A stretch of DNA of 60,000 nt from Polytrichum commune. Taxonomy: Eukaryota > Streptophyta > Polytrichopsida > Polytrichales > Polytrichaceae. This document shows, piece by piece, positions 45,926 to 58,000 of this stretch (positions are counted from its first letter, which is position 1; every line of letters begins with the position of its first letter). The notes under the pieces are model-generated. The model made no database searches. It was given only the letters and a program-made list of their open reading frames with translations, and was not told where the DNA came from. A program made the translations under genes and the position numbers. Location of the stretch: positions 45,587,554-45,647,553 of the forward strand of contig OX485803.1 in assembly GCA_950295325.1 (NCBI GenBank), given 5' to 3'.

Positions 45926-48430
45926 ATGGCACACAAGAAGAAGTCGATTAATCAAAGCGAAGGTTCTTCGACTCATCATGGAGCCCCCCTCATCCCTTCT
46001 TTTGACATGTTGTTGGAGTCATCTTGTGAGAGTGATGGTCTTGGTGTATGATTCAATGTTGTCAAGTTGAGAAAGAACATTGCAAAGGCGATCATGCTAA
46101 GCATGTTTTTCAGAGCTCTCCTATTTGGATGATAAAGTCGCCTTGCTTGGAAGTTGATAGAGTCACCTTCTTTTCTACACTTGCAATAGAGGTTCCTCTT
46201 GTGGTTGTCGAGCCTGGATCTAGATCTGAGGTTTCTTGTGCGGTTCCCAAGCTTACATATGGATCTTCTTGTGCGGTTGATATTGTTGCTCCTCTAGGTG
46301 TAGTTGAAGTGGTTCAAGTTGAGGTTGTGCCTCGTGTTAATGTTGTGGTTGCTCTACTCCATGTCGCTTCATCTAAAAAATGAGATTCCGGTAAGTTGAT
46401 AGTGGAGGAGAGTGGTAATTAATTCGCTCATGGTTGTTGATCCTTCCCTGCCAACGGCCAATGTGCCCTCCAATGCCGCTTCATTCCTGGTTGTTGACCC
46501 TCAAACCTTGCAAGTTTGGAGATCGAGGGGTGTTGCTAGAAGAAAACGTGGTCTCATGACATTGTTGTTCATGAACCTTGTGCGATTGTTGCCTCCCTTT
46601 CTAGATTTAGAGACTTTGAGCACAAAGAGTTCTAGCACCTCCTCAAAGAGGATGATATGCCCAATGAGGAGTATGACAATTGGGCTATCAACCACTTAGA
46701 TGCATGGCGGAAACATGTTGGCATTGATTGTTGTGTGGATCTTGAGGACCTGCCACTCCAAGAACTTGGACACTACCTTGGTCATTTGTTCGTATAACTT
46801 GCAAAACCTAAGACCTGTGAGTTGTATCCAACATGTTCAATCATGAGATCCTACCATGCTTTTAACCATGTTCTCCATCATGCACAAGCAGAACAAATTA
46901 GCTTGGTAGGTAAGCATGAGCCCGATATCAACATGTTGTGCCATCCATTCTTCATTGCGACTAACAAGGCCGTGCTTCAAGCCTTAAGGATGTCAAGAAA
47001 TAATAATGTGAACAAACCTAGACGAGAAGTAGAGACCATTACCTTTGAGCGGGAGAAAAAAAATTATGAATCACCTGTTGCATCTTGTTGCCACTCCACA
47101 TGGTGTGCAAAATGATGTGCTTACTACTACCTATCGGTGTTTATGGTTCAAGGGAGTAATGAGCTTTACAATTTGTTGTTAAGGTTTTTGAGATTGGCAA
47201 TGACTCTAATGGCCCCTAATTCTTGAAGTAAGGCTACTTCCTTAGCAATAATTGGATCTAATTGTTGTTCATTATGTATATCCTTAACTAACATGTTTTG
47301 TTTTGTGATGGCTTGGGTTTGATGAGAGGCTCAGCACGAACTACAACATGTCTTTAAAATAGTTCCAAAATAGGCATTTCCACCCTTCTATCTTCTCTCA
47401 CAATCTTGATGCGTTTGACACCTAGGATGTGTTGATGTTGCACATGCCACCTAGTTGCAAGGATTGCCATGTTATTTTGACCCTTATTGTGAATTTGAGG
47501 TCCAAAGTGTGGTTTAAGGAAGGGATTAATGTGAGCCAAGGCATCTTGAGCAAGTATGTGCGCATAATGTGCCAAACAACAGACATTTATGGGGATTTTA
47601 CTAACAAATCTTGTTAGGTGACAAACAATTTTGCAAATGAGTTGTGCTAGTGTTCCTACAGAGGTGATAACCTCGGTCATTGGGCTTCGAAATGAAAAAA
47701 TAAATCAAATTAAAAAATTGTCAAGGTATGATAAAAATAAGATGATAAGCACGTTGTTGCACAAGCACTTTACCACCACCTATATGATGCAAGAACCAGT
47801 GAAGCTTTGACTTATGATGACCATTTTGCAAAGGAAAGTGGAAGTTGGCGTCACAATCAAACAAAAATCATGAATCGGGCGGTGTTTGCTAATGTTTCTA
47901 ACCGAGGTCAACCACATGTATCCTCAATTTCTCCTTCCAATGTTAGTTTTGATGTTGGAGAATGTTATGGTTGTACTAACCTTAGCAATGATGAAGAGAA
48001 TGTGGTGCCTTTTCATTCTCATGTGGTTATGGACACCGATCCCCTAAGGTATAGATTGAAGGGGAAGGAAAAGGTGCAAGATGAAGATCAAACTCTTGAT
48101 GGCCATGATGTGACTACAGTGGCTGCTCCAAAGGCACCAAATGTCAAGGTTGAGGACGATGATTCCTTTTGGGGGTCAATTACTTTTGAATCTATCATTT
48201 CAGCAAGTTGCTCCATAACTCCATCTACAATTGTTGAACATGATGTTGGCATTGTTATTGTTTTGCCATCGGGGTCGAGTGTAAAGGCGTTGGGGCCGAG
48301 TGTTGTAGGTGGAGCGTTGGCTCCTATTGCAAACACTTTCAACATTGGTTATACCGTGTTGAACTTTATTGTCTTTAACATTAAGGAATTGAAGGATGTG
48401 ATGAGGATGTTCAAGCAAAAGGAAGGGTAG
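45926..48430 (+). pseudogene. Crypton-like tyrosine recombinase (DUF3504-like), broken
   Basis: Frames joined across stops give one protein. It starts MAHKKKSINQSEGSSTHHG (45,926) and continues with EEYDNWAINHLDAWRKHVGI and LPLQELGHYLGHLFV (46.66-46.8 kb). Next are CELYPTCSIMRSYHAFNHVL and HPFFIATNKAVLQALRMSRN with PRREVETITFEREKK (46.82-47.06 kb), the layout of the core-binding part of Crypton/ZMYM-type recombinases. The catalytic half shows KVWFKEGINVSQGILSKYV, MCQTTDIYGDFTNKSC (where family members have TNHSxR) and SVPTEVITSVIGLRN (where they have GHR). A 207-residue tail is open at 47,807-48,430. Several stops, frameshifts and a probable deletion around 47.15-47.35 kb kill it. Assignment is by motif pattern only; another tyrosine-recombinase family is possible. 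Confidence 0.55.
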
Positions 48431-49726
48431 TCATAATCACATTCATTTCAGACCCTTAGAGATCCACTCATTTCATGTGTTTGATAGTAGTGGTATTAGT
48501 GAATTGCCTATAGATTTAGTGCTCAAGTTCAAAGACATAGGACATAGCATTGAATGTTGAGCATAGGGCATGGCTTTGAATGCCAATGATTTTTTCAAGG
48601 AATTGGAGCTTCATTATAGTGATTTTCATCACTACATGAAATAAAACATACTTGCAATCATCTCAATAGCAATTCTTGCAATCATCCAATTATGTGATTT
48701 CTCAAATTTGTTGATGGAATCAACGAATTGAGCAGCACATTGAGTAGCACGTTCCAACAACAAATTGAGCAGCACAAAACTCCATCCAAAAACAAGCTAC
48801 AAATCCTAGTCTTCAGTGAGGTGTGTGACAATTCCATGTAAACATAGGCATACGGCATGACCAACATCTTTCGGGATAGAATAAACCTAGCAGGAAAATA
48901 TTCTAAACACAATAATATTACGTCTCAATTTTTTCACACACAAAACAAATGATATTACATCCCTTTCTTAGAACTGAAAAAGTTTGTGACTTTCAACCCC
49001 CAGGGGGTGGACTCTCATACCATGTATGAACTAATGCTTGTGTAAGAAGGGGTACTTTTGAGGCATTAGCGTGCAAAATATACATAAGAGAGAGGCTTTA
49101 TTTATTTCTAGTATGTACATTCAGAAATGCAATTAAAAAGTTTGAAGTAAAGGAAAATTTACAAAAGGGGGCCCTAAGGTTTATAATTTTTTTTTTATGA
49201 TAGATTTGTTGGTTACATTTTCATCCATTGTTGTCATATGGTAATAGGCCCCGATGACTACCATGTCCAAACTCCATCTTCTTAGGGTTTTCATTTGGGT
49301 TCTAGGATTGTACAAACTAGAGGTTTTGGGAGCGCTCGTCAACACCCTCGAGTTTTGCTCTCTGGATTGTGGTCAAGTTATTGTGTTCTTATTTGTTTGT
49401 TTCATGCAATTCTTGATTTACTTCCAATATATGAAAAAAAAATCAATGACTTTCTCATTGGAAAGTGAAAATGAATCGTATACGTAATAAAGGTCTACTT
49501 ATTTCATGATTTTTCCTTTGTATATATATAATGGAGGCATTCATCACATTATATTGTAAAACTTAGTATAAATACACGAGTCCATTTTCTAGCCTATCAT
49601 TAATACACATACTTTTTTTCTCTATAGATTTCTTGTATGTAGGGGTTTTTTTCATAGTGACCCACACACATCATAGTGAAACAATAGCAAAGATGGCTTC
49701 ATATCATAGCTATGAAATGGCCATGA
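48431..49726. other. AT-rich spacer, no gene seen
   Basis: I see no recognisable gene. The first few hundred bases may be the 3' part of the recombinase element, but no terminus can be placed. Confidence 0.4.
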
Positions 49727-49734
49727 CAATGTTG

Positions 49735-50493
49735 TAGACCTTAGACAGCTAGCCAACTAGCATCACCTAGCTAAATTTCCCTGGCCTTTATTTGCCACTT
49801 AGCTTTAGCTAGATAAGTTCACCGAACCTAGGATTCTTACTTAGCTTTAGCTAGCTAATTTTTTTGGAACTGTCATTTTCACTCAGCTTTGACTAGCTAA
49901 AATGTTGTGTGACATGCATATTCATTCTAACCCAGAGAGAAATCCATTCAAACAAAACCAAACAATATATATTCGGTTGTATTGCTCTCAGTTGGCTCTA
50001 TATTTTCATGTTGTTGCACAAGGAAATTGAAAGGTTTAAAATCAGCACGTATAGTCGGCTTTCTCACTTTCGACTAGCACTGGTGATAGATCATCATCAT
50101 CATCATCATTTTCATTATCATCAAAATCCTCAATGTCGTCTGGCAATTCATGACGAGATGGAATCAAGGTGTTCCAAATTGGAGATTCCTTGATATATGT
50201 TGGATTATTAGGAATTAGGCTTATGTTCAGTTTCAAAAACATCGTTGCTTCAACGAGTCCAGGTCTCAAAGATAACCGTTTGGGTGCAATGACATCATTC
50301 ATTCTACTGAGATCACATTGAGATTCCAGCTAGCTATTAGCTAACCTCAACTAGCTAACTTTCCTCACCCGGATTATGACAGTTAGTTTTAGCTAGTTGT
50401 TCTTTTAAGGCACCGAATCCTTGCGTAGCTTTAGCTAGTTGGAGCTTTTAGCTAGCTAAATAGTTGCCCGCTTAGTTAGTTGTCCAAGGTCTA
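49735..50493. mobile_element. hAT-type element, internally deleted
   Basis: The ends are inverted: TAGACCTTAGACAGCTAGC on the left, and TAGACCTTGGACAACTAAC read inward from the right. The flanks are CAATGTTG (49,727-49,734) and CACTGTTG (50,494-50,501), an 8-bp target duplication with one mismatch, as in hAT elements. Both subterminal regions are packed with TTTAGCTAGCTAA-like motifs. The middle keeps a fragment of a transposase on the - strand. Confidence 0.7.
50042..50302 (-). pseudogene. C-terminal fragment, probably of a hAT transposase
   Basis: An 86-codon frame reads MNDVIAPKRLSLRPGLVEAT, then MFLKLNISLIP, then an acidic Asp-rich tail. From memory this resembles the tail of some plant hAT transposases behind the dimerisation domain. 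The catalytic part is absent. Its position inside an element with hAT-like ends supports the reading. Confidence 0.45.
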
Positions 50494-50699
50494 CACTGTT
50501 GACATAATGCCCATTCATAGGACTTGTGTTTTTTGAGTATTTTGTATGTTATTACCACAAAGTTACATGAGGGCACCCCAATATGTTGATGTAGTGTCGG
50601 GGCATGTGTTAGGAAAGCATGTACGATATGAATCTTGTCTAGATTGGCCAATTCATATTATTAGGACATACACTCGTGGCAGACATGCATTGATAAGCC

Positions 50700-52610
50700 A
50701 TGACAAAGGACTCACAACACAAACTATGGGATCTTAAAAAATTTGGTTCCAAATCTTCAAACATTTTACAAATAATTCTAGCAGTGTTTCCAAACATTTT
50801 TGCAACACCCTCACATGATTTCAAAACAATAAAACGTAGTTGACTTGCTACGAGGACTACAATTTCCAGACTTTTGGACACACAAGGGTTGGCTCCAACT
50901 TTTTTTAATCTATTTTAAAGACATTGCTCAAAAATGACCATTGCAACACTTTCTAGGGTAGGTATTCCCACGACTATGGAAAAACGCCTAAAAAAATTTG
51001 GAAGTGTCATCTCATATCTGAGGGTTGGTTCACACTATGGCCAAACTTCGAGAGGATAAGCGTTTGGACCAATGAAAATGCATAAATGTCCAAAGTCCGT
51101 CCTCTCGGCCTTCACACTAGAGGCCGAAGTCCAAAGGACGTCGCCTTCAAAAGAGCCTAGGTGGCAGCACTTTTAGGAAGTTATGGCGCCAAGAGTTCGA
51201 CCTCTCGAGCAGAGTTTGGGTCGAGCAAAATGCTCGACCCAAACTTCCGTCGAGAGGCTGAACTTTTTTTTCATTAAAATATTCAAAATCTGAATATAGG
51301 TTCTCCTCTCGACATAGTTTGGTCCAGAAAAGTGACGCTTCTCCTCTTGACTTGGGCATAGAGTGAACCGGCCCTGAGACTCCAATTTTCAAAACAAAAA
51401 TTAACAGACAAAATTTGATTCTAAATATTATTTTAGTTTTTCAGTTTCTTCAAAAGTGACCATCGCAACACTTCCCATGGTTTCCCATGGTCTTTGAAAA
51501 TCGCCCAAATAATTGAAAATTTTGTCTCAAATTCGAGCCTACACACAAAATTTAGATTCAAAATTTTTATTTATGTTTTGCAAATTCTTCAATAGTGGTT
51601 AGTGCAACGCTTCTCAAGGTTCTCCCCAAGAAAATTGCCCCAAAAATTGAATGTTTTTGCCTTGGATCTGAGGCTAAAATTTTCAACAATTTGGACACAT
51701 CAAGTGGGCCACTTAGTACATTTTACAAGCGACATGATGATATAGGAAGGATTAAATTCAGTTGAAATAGAAATTTATAAACGAATTCCAAATAATGAAG
51801 GGTTCACTAAAAGTGGACAAATCCATTACAAATTAAGAAGATAGGTGTAAAATGTGGGCCTTTCTTTTCTTGTACAATAAATATAGGAGTTGAATTTCAG
51901 GATCCTAGGATTTATGTTTAGTATGATTTGTTTGTAAGCATGTGTCATGAAAAATCATTTGACGTACATGGAAAAACATGTTGTGTATTGTAATATGATC
52001 CTCAAGCACAAGTTTTTTGCAATGGTTGGTATGAAGAAATGTTTGCAATAATGTTTATGGACATGGCCCAACACATGGTTTTTGTATGTATGAAATGGTA
52101 TGTATGGACATGGATTATTTTTTATTACTCTAAAGGAATACAGACTAGAATAAATTTGCATTGACATGGAAATATATATATGTTGTGGTAGGGTGTAAAT
52201 AAATAAGTCATTTAAGAGATTTAAGTAATCATAGGAACCTTTAATTCATGCCTTGGAAGTAAATAAACCCTCAATAAAATACCCTTTTATTGCATGTGCG
52301 TCACATAAATCCTATAAAGTGGCCACCCATGTCCCAAGGGTTTTCCATGAGCTTTGGAGAAATGCTAATTTTTTTGAAAATTGTCATCTCGATTTTGAGA
52401 CCACGATTTTCAACATTTTAGACACAAAACATACATTCCAAATTTTATTTTATTCATTAAATTCTTCAAAAATGACTCGCACAAAATTTCCTAGGGTTTT
52501 TTAAGGGCATCAAAATAACCCTAAAAAATTTAACAATTTTTGTCTTGAATCCAAGACTACAACCTTCAACATTTTGGTTACACAAATTACCAAATGTGAG
52601 TGCCTTGTTG
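50700..52610. repeat. old dispersed or tandem repeat of roughly 150 bp
   Basis: Diverged copies of TTCTTCAAAAATGACCATYG, CAACACTTYCYAGGG, AAAATTGCCCAAAAAATTGA and TTTTCAACATTTTGGACACA occur at about 50,720-51,010, 51,376-51,545, 51,585-51,700, 52,330-52,440 and 52,450-52,600. They alternate with unrelated AT-rich text. No coding content is seen. Confidence 0.55.
51022..51374. mobile_element. PIF/Harbinger-like MITE
   Basis: The inverted ends GGGTTGGTTCACACTATGGCC and GGGCCGGTTCACTCTATGCCC (read inward from the right) are flanked by TGA on both sides (51,019-51,021 and 51,375-51,377). Inside is a perfect stem GTTTGGGTCGAGCA/TGCTCGACCCAAAC at about 51,215-51,245. It interrupts one unit of the old repeat, which reads straight across the insertion once it is removed. 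Confidence 0.65.
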
Positions 52611-53199
52611 TTGCTTTTTAAGGGCATGAATTTGATTAGAGTTGGGGCTTAGGGGTTTATTGCCAGCCCTTCCCAATTGACTCAACCAATTCAATGGCTC
52701 GAGGGCAAAGACCTCAAGTCGCAAAAGAAACTCATATTTCACCCTCAAAAGGTTTTGATGGAGATTGAAATCAATATTTTTGGTGTTGAAATGTCATGTC
52801 ATACAAATAGAGTAAGGGGGAGGAGGGGCTTGGGTTGATGGCCAGCCCCTCCAAATCAAATTCGAGAATTTTTGACATGCCATAATTGAGTGCCTTGATA
52901 CTGTCCTTTGAGGACTACGGTTGTTGCCCTAAGAGGGCTTGCATTTGGAGCCCTCCAAATGATATCAAATCAAGTAGCTAATTTGAAGTTTGCTAGTGAT
53001 TTTTGTATGAAGGGGGATTAAACTAATGGCAAGCTCCTCCTACCTATGTGAATATAGGGTTGTAAGTGAGGTAGCAAATTTTTCAACATGCTTATCTCTT
53101 GTCACATGCATGATGATGTTGACAAAATCTAATCCAAGAATTTCCAAAGGGGTTGGAACAATATGGAGGACATTGTCAGCTACATGTGCAACTTGCATA
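52611..53199. other. AT-rich spacer, no gene seen
   Basis: Two stretches repeat the theme GGGGCTTAGGGGTTTATTGCCAGCCC / GGGGCTTGGGTTGATGGCCAGCCC (about 52,645 and 52,828). Nothing coding is recognised. Confidence 0.4.
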
Positions 53200-53666
53200 A
53201 CACCAATTTTATTTAGTTGATTGAGAGTTTGTGCATGGATTCTACTTCTAAATGTAATGTTAGTGTACGACTATGTCGTTTATTGCCATTATATGTGGTG
53301 AGATCCATATTGAAGGTCAAATTTCAATTGTAGAAAAAATGAGTTTGGTTAATGAATACCGTGAAGGTGGTGGCATGGTTCGTTATGTTTTTGTTATGGA
53401 CAATGCAAGGAAACTGGAGGAGGTCACCCAAACTACCTAGAAATCTTGGGATGAACATTTACAATGATTTGGGTGTGTTCAAAGGGAAAATGTTTTGGAT
53501 GTGGGAGGGTAATCATAGGGTTAGTGCACGGCTACATGACATTGACCATTTCCTTCACAATGAGGCAAATGGCATGACTCCGTCAATTGCATTTTCTTTT
53601 AATCCCTTGGGCTTTGTTGGTACAATGCTTGATTCAATGCACAATGTCAACATGTTGCAAGACTAA
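53200..53666 (+). pseudogene. unidentified degenerate protein-coding fragment
   Basis: One frame reads IVEKMSLVNEYREGGGMVRY and VFVMDNARKLEEVTQ to a stop. A second frame, open to 53,666, takes over with DLGVFKGKMFWMWEGNHRVS, ARLHDIDHFLHNEANGM and a tail ending DSMHNVNMLQD. The two look like one protein broken by a frameshift. I do not recognise the family; given the surroundings it is probably from a transposable element. Confidence 0.35.
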
Positions 53667-54720
53667 GTATTAGTATCTTTTGCTTATGATTTTCATACTT
53701 GGATCCATTTTTTTTCATTTACGTTGTCCTGCTCATTTTATCTTATGGCACACATGTTTCCTTGGTGTAGGTCCACCAAGAGAGACCATGTGAAGACAAA
53801 CTTGGGTCACAAGTTGCATCAAGTGAAGAGTTTTGGAACTCTTAACTAAAAGACTTTTGCATCATCTCCTTGGATGATGACGACACACCTATTTGGAAGG
53901 TTGCAAAGCAATCTCACATTAGTAAATGACTCGGGGAGTTCACTAGACATGTATATATGTATACACGTCGTGACAAGGGTATTTATTCAAGGGGTATTTA
54001 ATTATCCATCCTTAATTTTTTGTACCGTATTATTATATAATTATATAATTTATTGTTTTTTAGATGACCCTATAATTACTTTCAAATTTGATGAAGCTCT
54101 AATTTTAAGCTAGGTATGTTCATTATAATTATTTGATTTTGCTCCAAAGGGTTTAAGAGCTTTCAAAGTACTAAGTCACGAAAATCCAAGGCACAACAAG
54201 GTTTTACATTAAGAGTGTTCATAAACAATTTCAAACAACAAAATCAACCCATGTTCCTCAATCAAGTTACACGCACAATTGAACACAACGGTACTGAGTT
54301 TCAACTGAATCGATGTAGTTTTTCATCCAAAATCTTCCCGCCTCTAAACACAAAGGACACCCTATTTCAAAAAAAAAACCTAGGATCCTTAAATCCTACG
54401 GTATATTTTTACAAATATTTTAAAAATATGCGTTATTTGTATCAAGCCTATATTATTTATAATAAAAATTTAATCATACATACTCACCTATATTACTTCT
54501 AAGAAAATTCTAAGTTTTTTCTTTTGTGAATATAAATTACCCTATATTTTCCCGCATGTTGTTTTCTAATATTATTGCAGTGAACTCCCCGAGGTAAATG
54601 AATTGGAATAACCGTATGTTTGCAAATGCAATTATTGCATAACCACATTTGATTTCACTATTCAACCACCTCATTGTCGAGTTTGTTGTTCGCAAAATAA
54701 TGATAGCCATTATGTTACCC

Positions 54721-55077
54721 ACAGGGAGGTCACTCCATTGTCAAGTTGAACACCACATGTGAACAAAGTTTGCTACCCCTATATTACATTTCATATATAA
54801 AATTTGAAATCTTCATTTTTAGTCATCTTCATTTTTTTAGTAATTTTTTAGTTCAATTTTGTGTCATTCTAGTTAGAAACGGTATGTTTTATTTTTTTAA
54901 ATCATCAAATTTAGACACCACTTTTTACTATGTAATAAGTACTGTGCATATCTACTCGTGAAAAAACATTGATAAAAGTTTGACCCATTTTTATGATGCT
55001 TTATGTAAAAAGTAGGTTTTTACATGTAAAGTGTTCACATGTGGTTGTTCAACTTTATAATGAAGTGACCTCCCCGT
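54721..55077. mobile_element. MITE, copy 1, 9-10 bp target duplication
   Basis: The inverted ends are ACAGGGAGGTCACTCCATTG and, from the right, ACGGGGAGGTCACTTCATTA. Flanks are TATGTTACCC (54,711-54,720) and GATGTCACCC (55,078-55,087), matching at 8 of 10. It is 357 bp long and non-coding. It shares about 350 bp of sequence with copy 2, in the opposite orientation. Confidence 0.75.
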
Positions 55078-55087
55078 GATGTCACCC

Positions 55088-58000
55088 CTTAGCTTAATGA
55101 TTATTCCTCCATATGCAATGAGTGTTGCAAGGTTATGAGGGCCACCTTCACATTGGTCCCTCGATGTAGGTGTGAACGGCTCAATAGCTACCCCTTCGTA
55201 GATGATCGTGCAAAGGACCATAGTGAAGCTAATAGGGGCACTCAGGAGTAGGAGGAAATAGAAGATGACAAGGGTAGTTAAGCATGGTTCTACATAGAGC
55301 ACTTTAATTTTGTTCATTACTTACATTTGTATAAAAATGTTTTGATGTTGATTCAAATACCCACAATTATTGGACATTTTTTGTGTGAATAATTTCCTCT
55401 CATACTTTCATCTATGCCAAGAATCTTAAGTTTGTTACTTGAGCATTATATCCATCATTTCATTGCTCCAACTTACAGGTGCTAGGACTCTTTCAATCAT
55501 TTGAATGTCAAGTCTGACTATAATATTCCAATTCATACATAAATCCTTGTGTCATCCTCGCGTTTGTCAATTTTCAAAGTAGAGTAAGGCATTTCATTAG
55601 GCTAATCGCTCTTTGTTTGCATGTTATTATAAACAAAGGCAGTGATCTTTATCCCAAATTAACATGGGCATAGCATATTAGTGGGTGTAATTCCTTATAT
55701 TTTCCCTCACTCACCACTCATATGTTCTCACTCATCATTCACCACTCACCACTCGTATAATAGCATCCCTGCCCCCCCCCCCCCAATGTATACCCACCCT
55801 TAGTGTGGATTTACACACTAAGGGTCCAGACCAAAGCACATCCACATCAAGCGATCCTATTGGTGGAGAGCATAATTTTGAACCCAAGGGCTAGGGTCTG
55901 GGTCCAAGGTTCGGGAAAAATGAAAGGGCGCTAAAGTGGTATCACCTTCTCGCCAAATATCCGCAATCCCAACTCAAAAAAACACTCCTCCTAGTTTGAG
56001 AAACCAATCTTCAAGCTTGGGTATGATCTTGAGTCCAAAAATAAGGTCCATAATGGGGTAATTTGAACCCCAAGTTTCTTGGACATAGACCCTAATATAA
56101 ACCCACCCTTGTGACTTGTTCAGTATGCTTAAGGGCAAAAGCATTTGTTGCTATATCCACATAACAAATCCTCCCTCGTTTGTCCACTTTTTGTGTTTGT
56201 GGATATGCATACGATGTATTCTCCCACTAGTGGTTGTATTTAAATTTGCAGTTGGGGACAAACTCTATTGATTTCATGTTGTCTTGCAAAAGGAAACGGT
56301 ACAAAGCTCATCGATTAAAGCACCCTAGACAATTGTTGGCAAAAGACATAGCTTTAAGTGGACATAGGTCATCTTTAGGTGGAACTTTGAGGCATAGTTA
56401 GGTCATTGATTGCTCATCTCATATGGTTGTTGAGAGCTTGAGGTGACCACAAATTGTCTTCTTTAGTTGGAAAGTGTGGATGTATGCATCCACTTTCCAC
56501 AAATGTTTGTGGATAAGGAAATGGGTGGGGAGCCTTCACTGCAAAAAGAAGAAGAAAAGATCAATGTAATATGCATTTTTCATCCATAATTGATGTTTGT
56601 TATATGGATATGACAATAGGCAGGTTTGCTTTTAGGTAGATGATAATTTTTTGCTATGAAATACAACGTCAATCCACGAATTCTAGAGTCTAGTTGAACC
56701 ATGAATGTGGTTGAATAAGCCAAGTTCAATTGCATAGAAAGCTTGAGTATGTCCAAAGGTGACAATTAGGACGTCACAACTCGGTTACATAGGCCCCTCC
56801 AATTATGTTGACTCCTGAGTTTAGAACGATTAACATATTTTGAACACACAGTTCAACCTCTTTTGAGTTTAGCACATGTTTTTTGGTGTTCGTTCTTAAC
56901 TCCACACCTAACTGCACATCGCTCAACTCAAATATAGGTGTGCATTTTAAGATAAGTAGAATGAATTAGACCCTCTTATCTTATCAAAGTGATTTATGTT
57001 GTTATTTTATTTTATTTTTCTGAATTCCAAGGCTTAGCATTTCTAAGCCTCATTCTCCCTTACCCTAGGTAGGGAGAATAGTATAGCCAAGGTCTGGGAA
57101 CAAACATATTGGGAATTTCAAAAAATGAGAGCCTAAGTCTTAGTGCCGCGGCAAGGTATGAAGTCTCTTTTCTTCATAAAGAAATTGGTACATACATTAA
57201 TACATGTATCATAAGATAAGTTATAGTATACAACACTATTTATCACAATTTTTCAAAGGGAGATGTTAGGGTTTAGGTTTTAGCTAAAACTATAACTAAT
57301 GGTATAATAATGTTATTTAATCCAGAGCGCAAGAACCAAGTGAGGAAACATCAAAAATCATCACAAAGAGCCATTGATCTCTTAATGGTCATTGCATCCA
57401 AATCGTTAGTTTTTTAAATAAAAAAAAAGTTCTATAGAAAGAGTTCCATAAGCTATACAAATTCCTTAGATTTAGGAGGAGTTTTGAAGTCATAGAAGGC
57501 GTCCCATAAGCTCTACAAGACGGACTCTTTGTTTGTGAAAACACAAACAAGATTTGAAGGAGATATTACCACTTGACGATGTGAAAATGTCTCTTGAAGT
57601 TACGTTTTGATGGTAGGACCATCTTTGTTGATAATGTGCTCCTTCAAAAAACCAAAATCCACATGTCAATTAGACAATAAGACATTGCAGACTAATTTCA
57701 ATTCAGTATAAACATCATTACCTACAACATGGACCACTGACATTTAATATCATGAATGTTGTAATTAGTGTGCACCCACAATAGTATCCCCAATGTTTAT
57801 AGTATGAAATGAGCTAAATTGCGTGGCTTACGGTATATACCTAATCAGTGTACTTAATAACAAGATACTCTTTAAGGTATCAAAGTTGGGCCAACTACAC
57901 ATGACACACTAATAATCATGATAATAAAGGTAACGATTCAACACAATAATGGATTTGTCCATTCAAATCTTCAAATCTCCTTGAATACGGTAATATCTTA

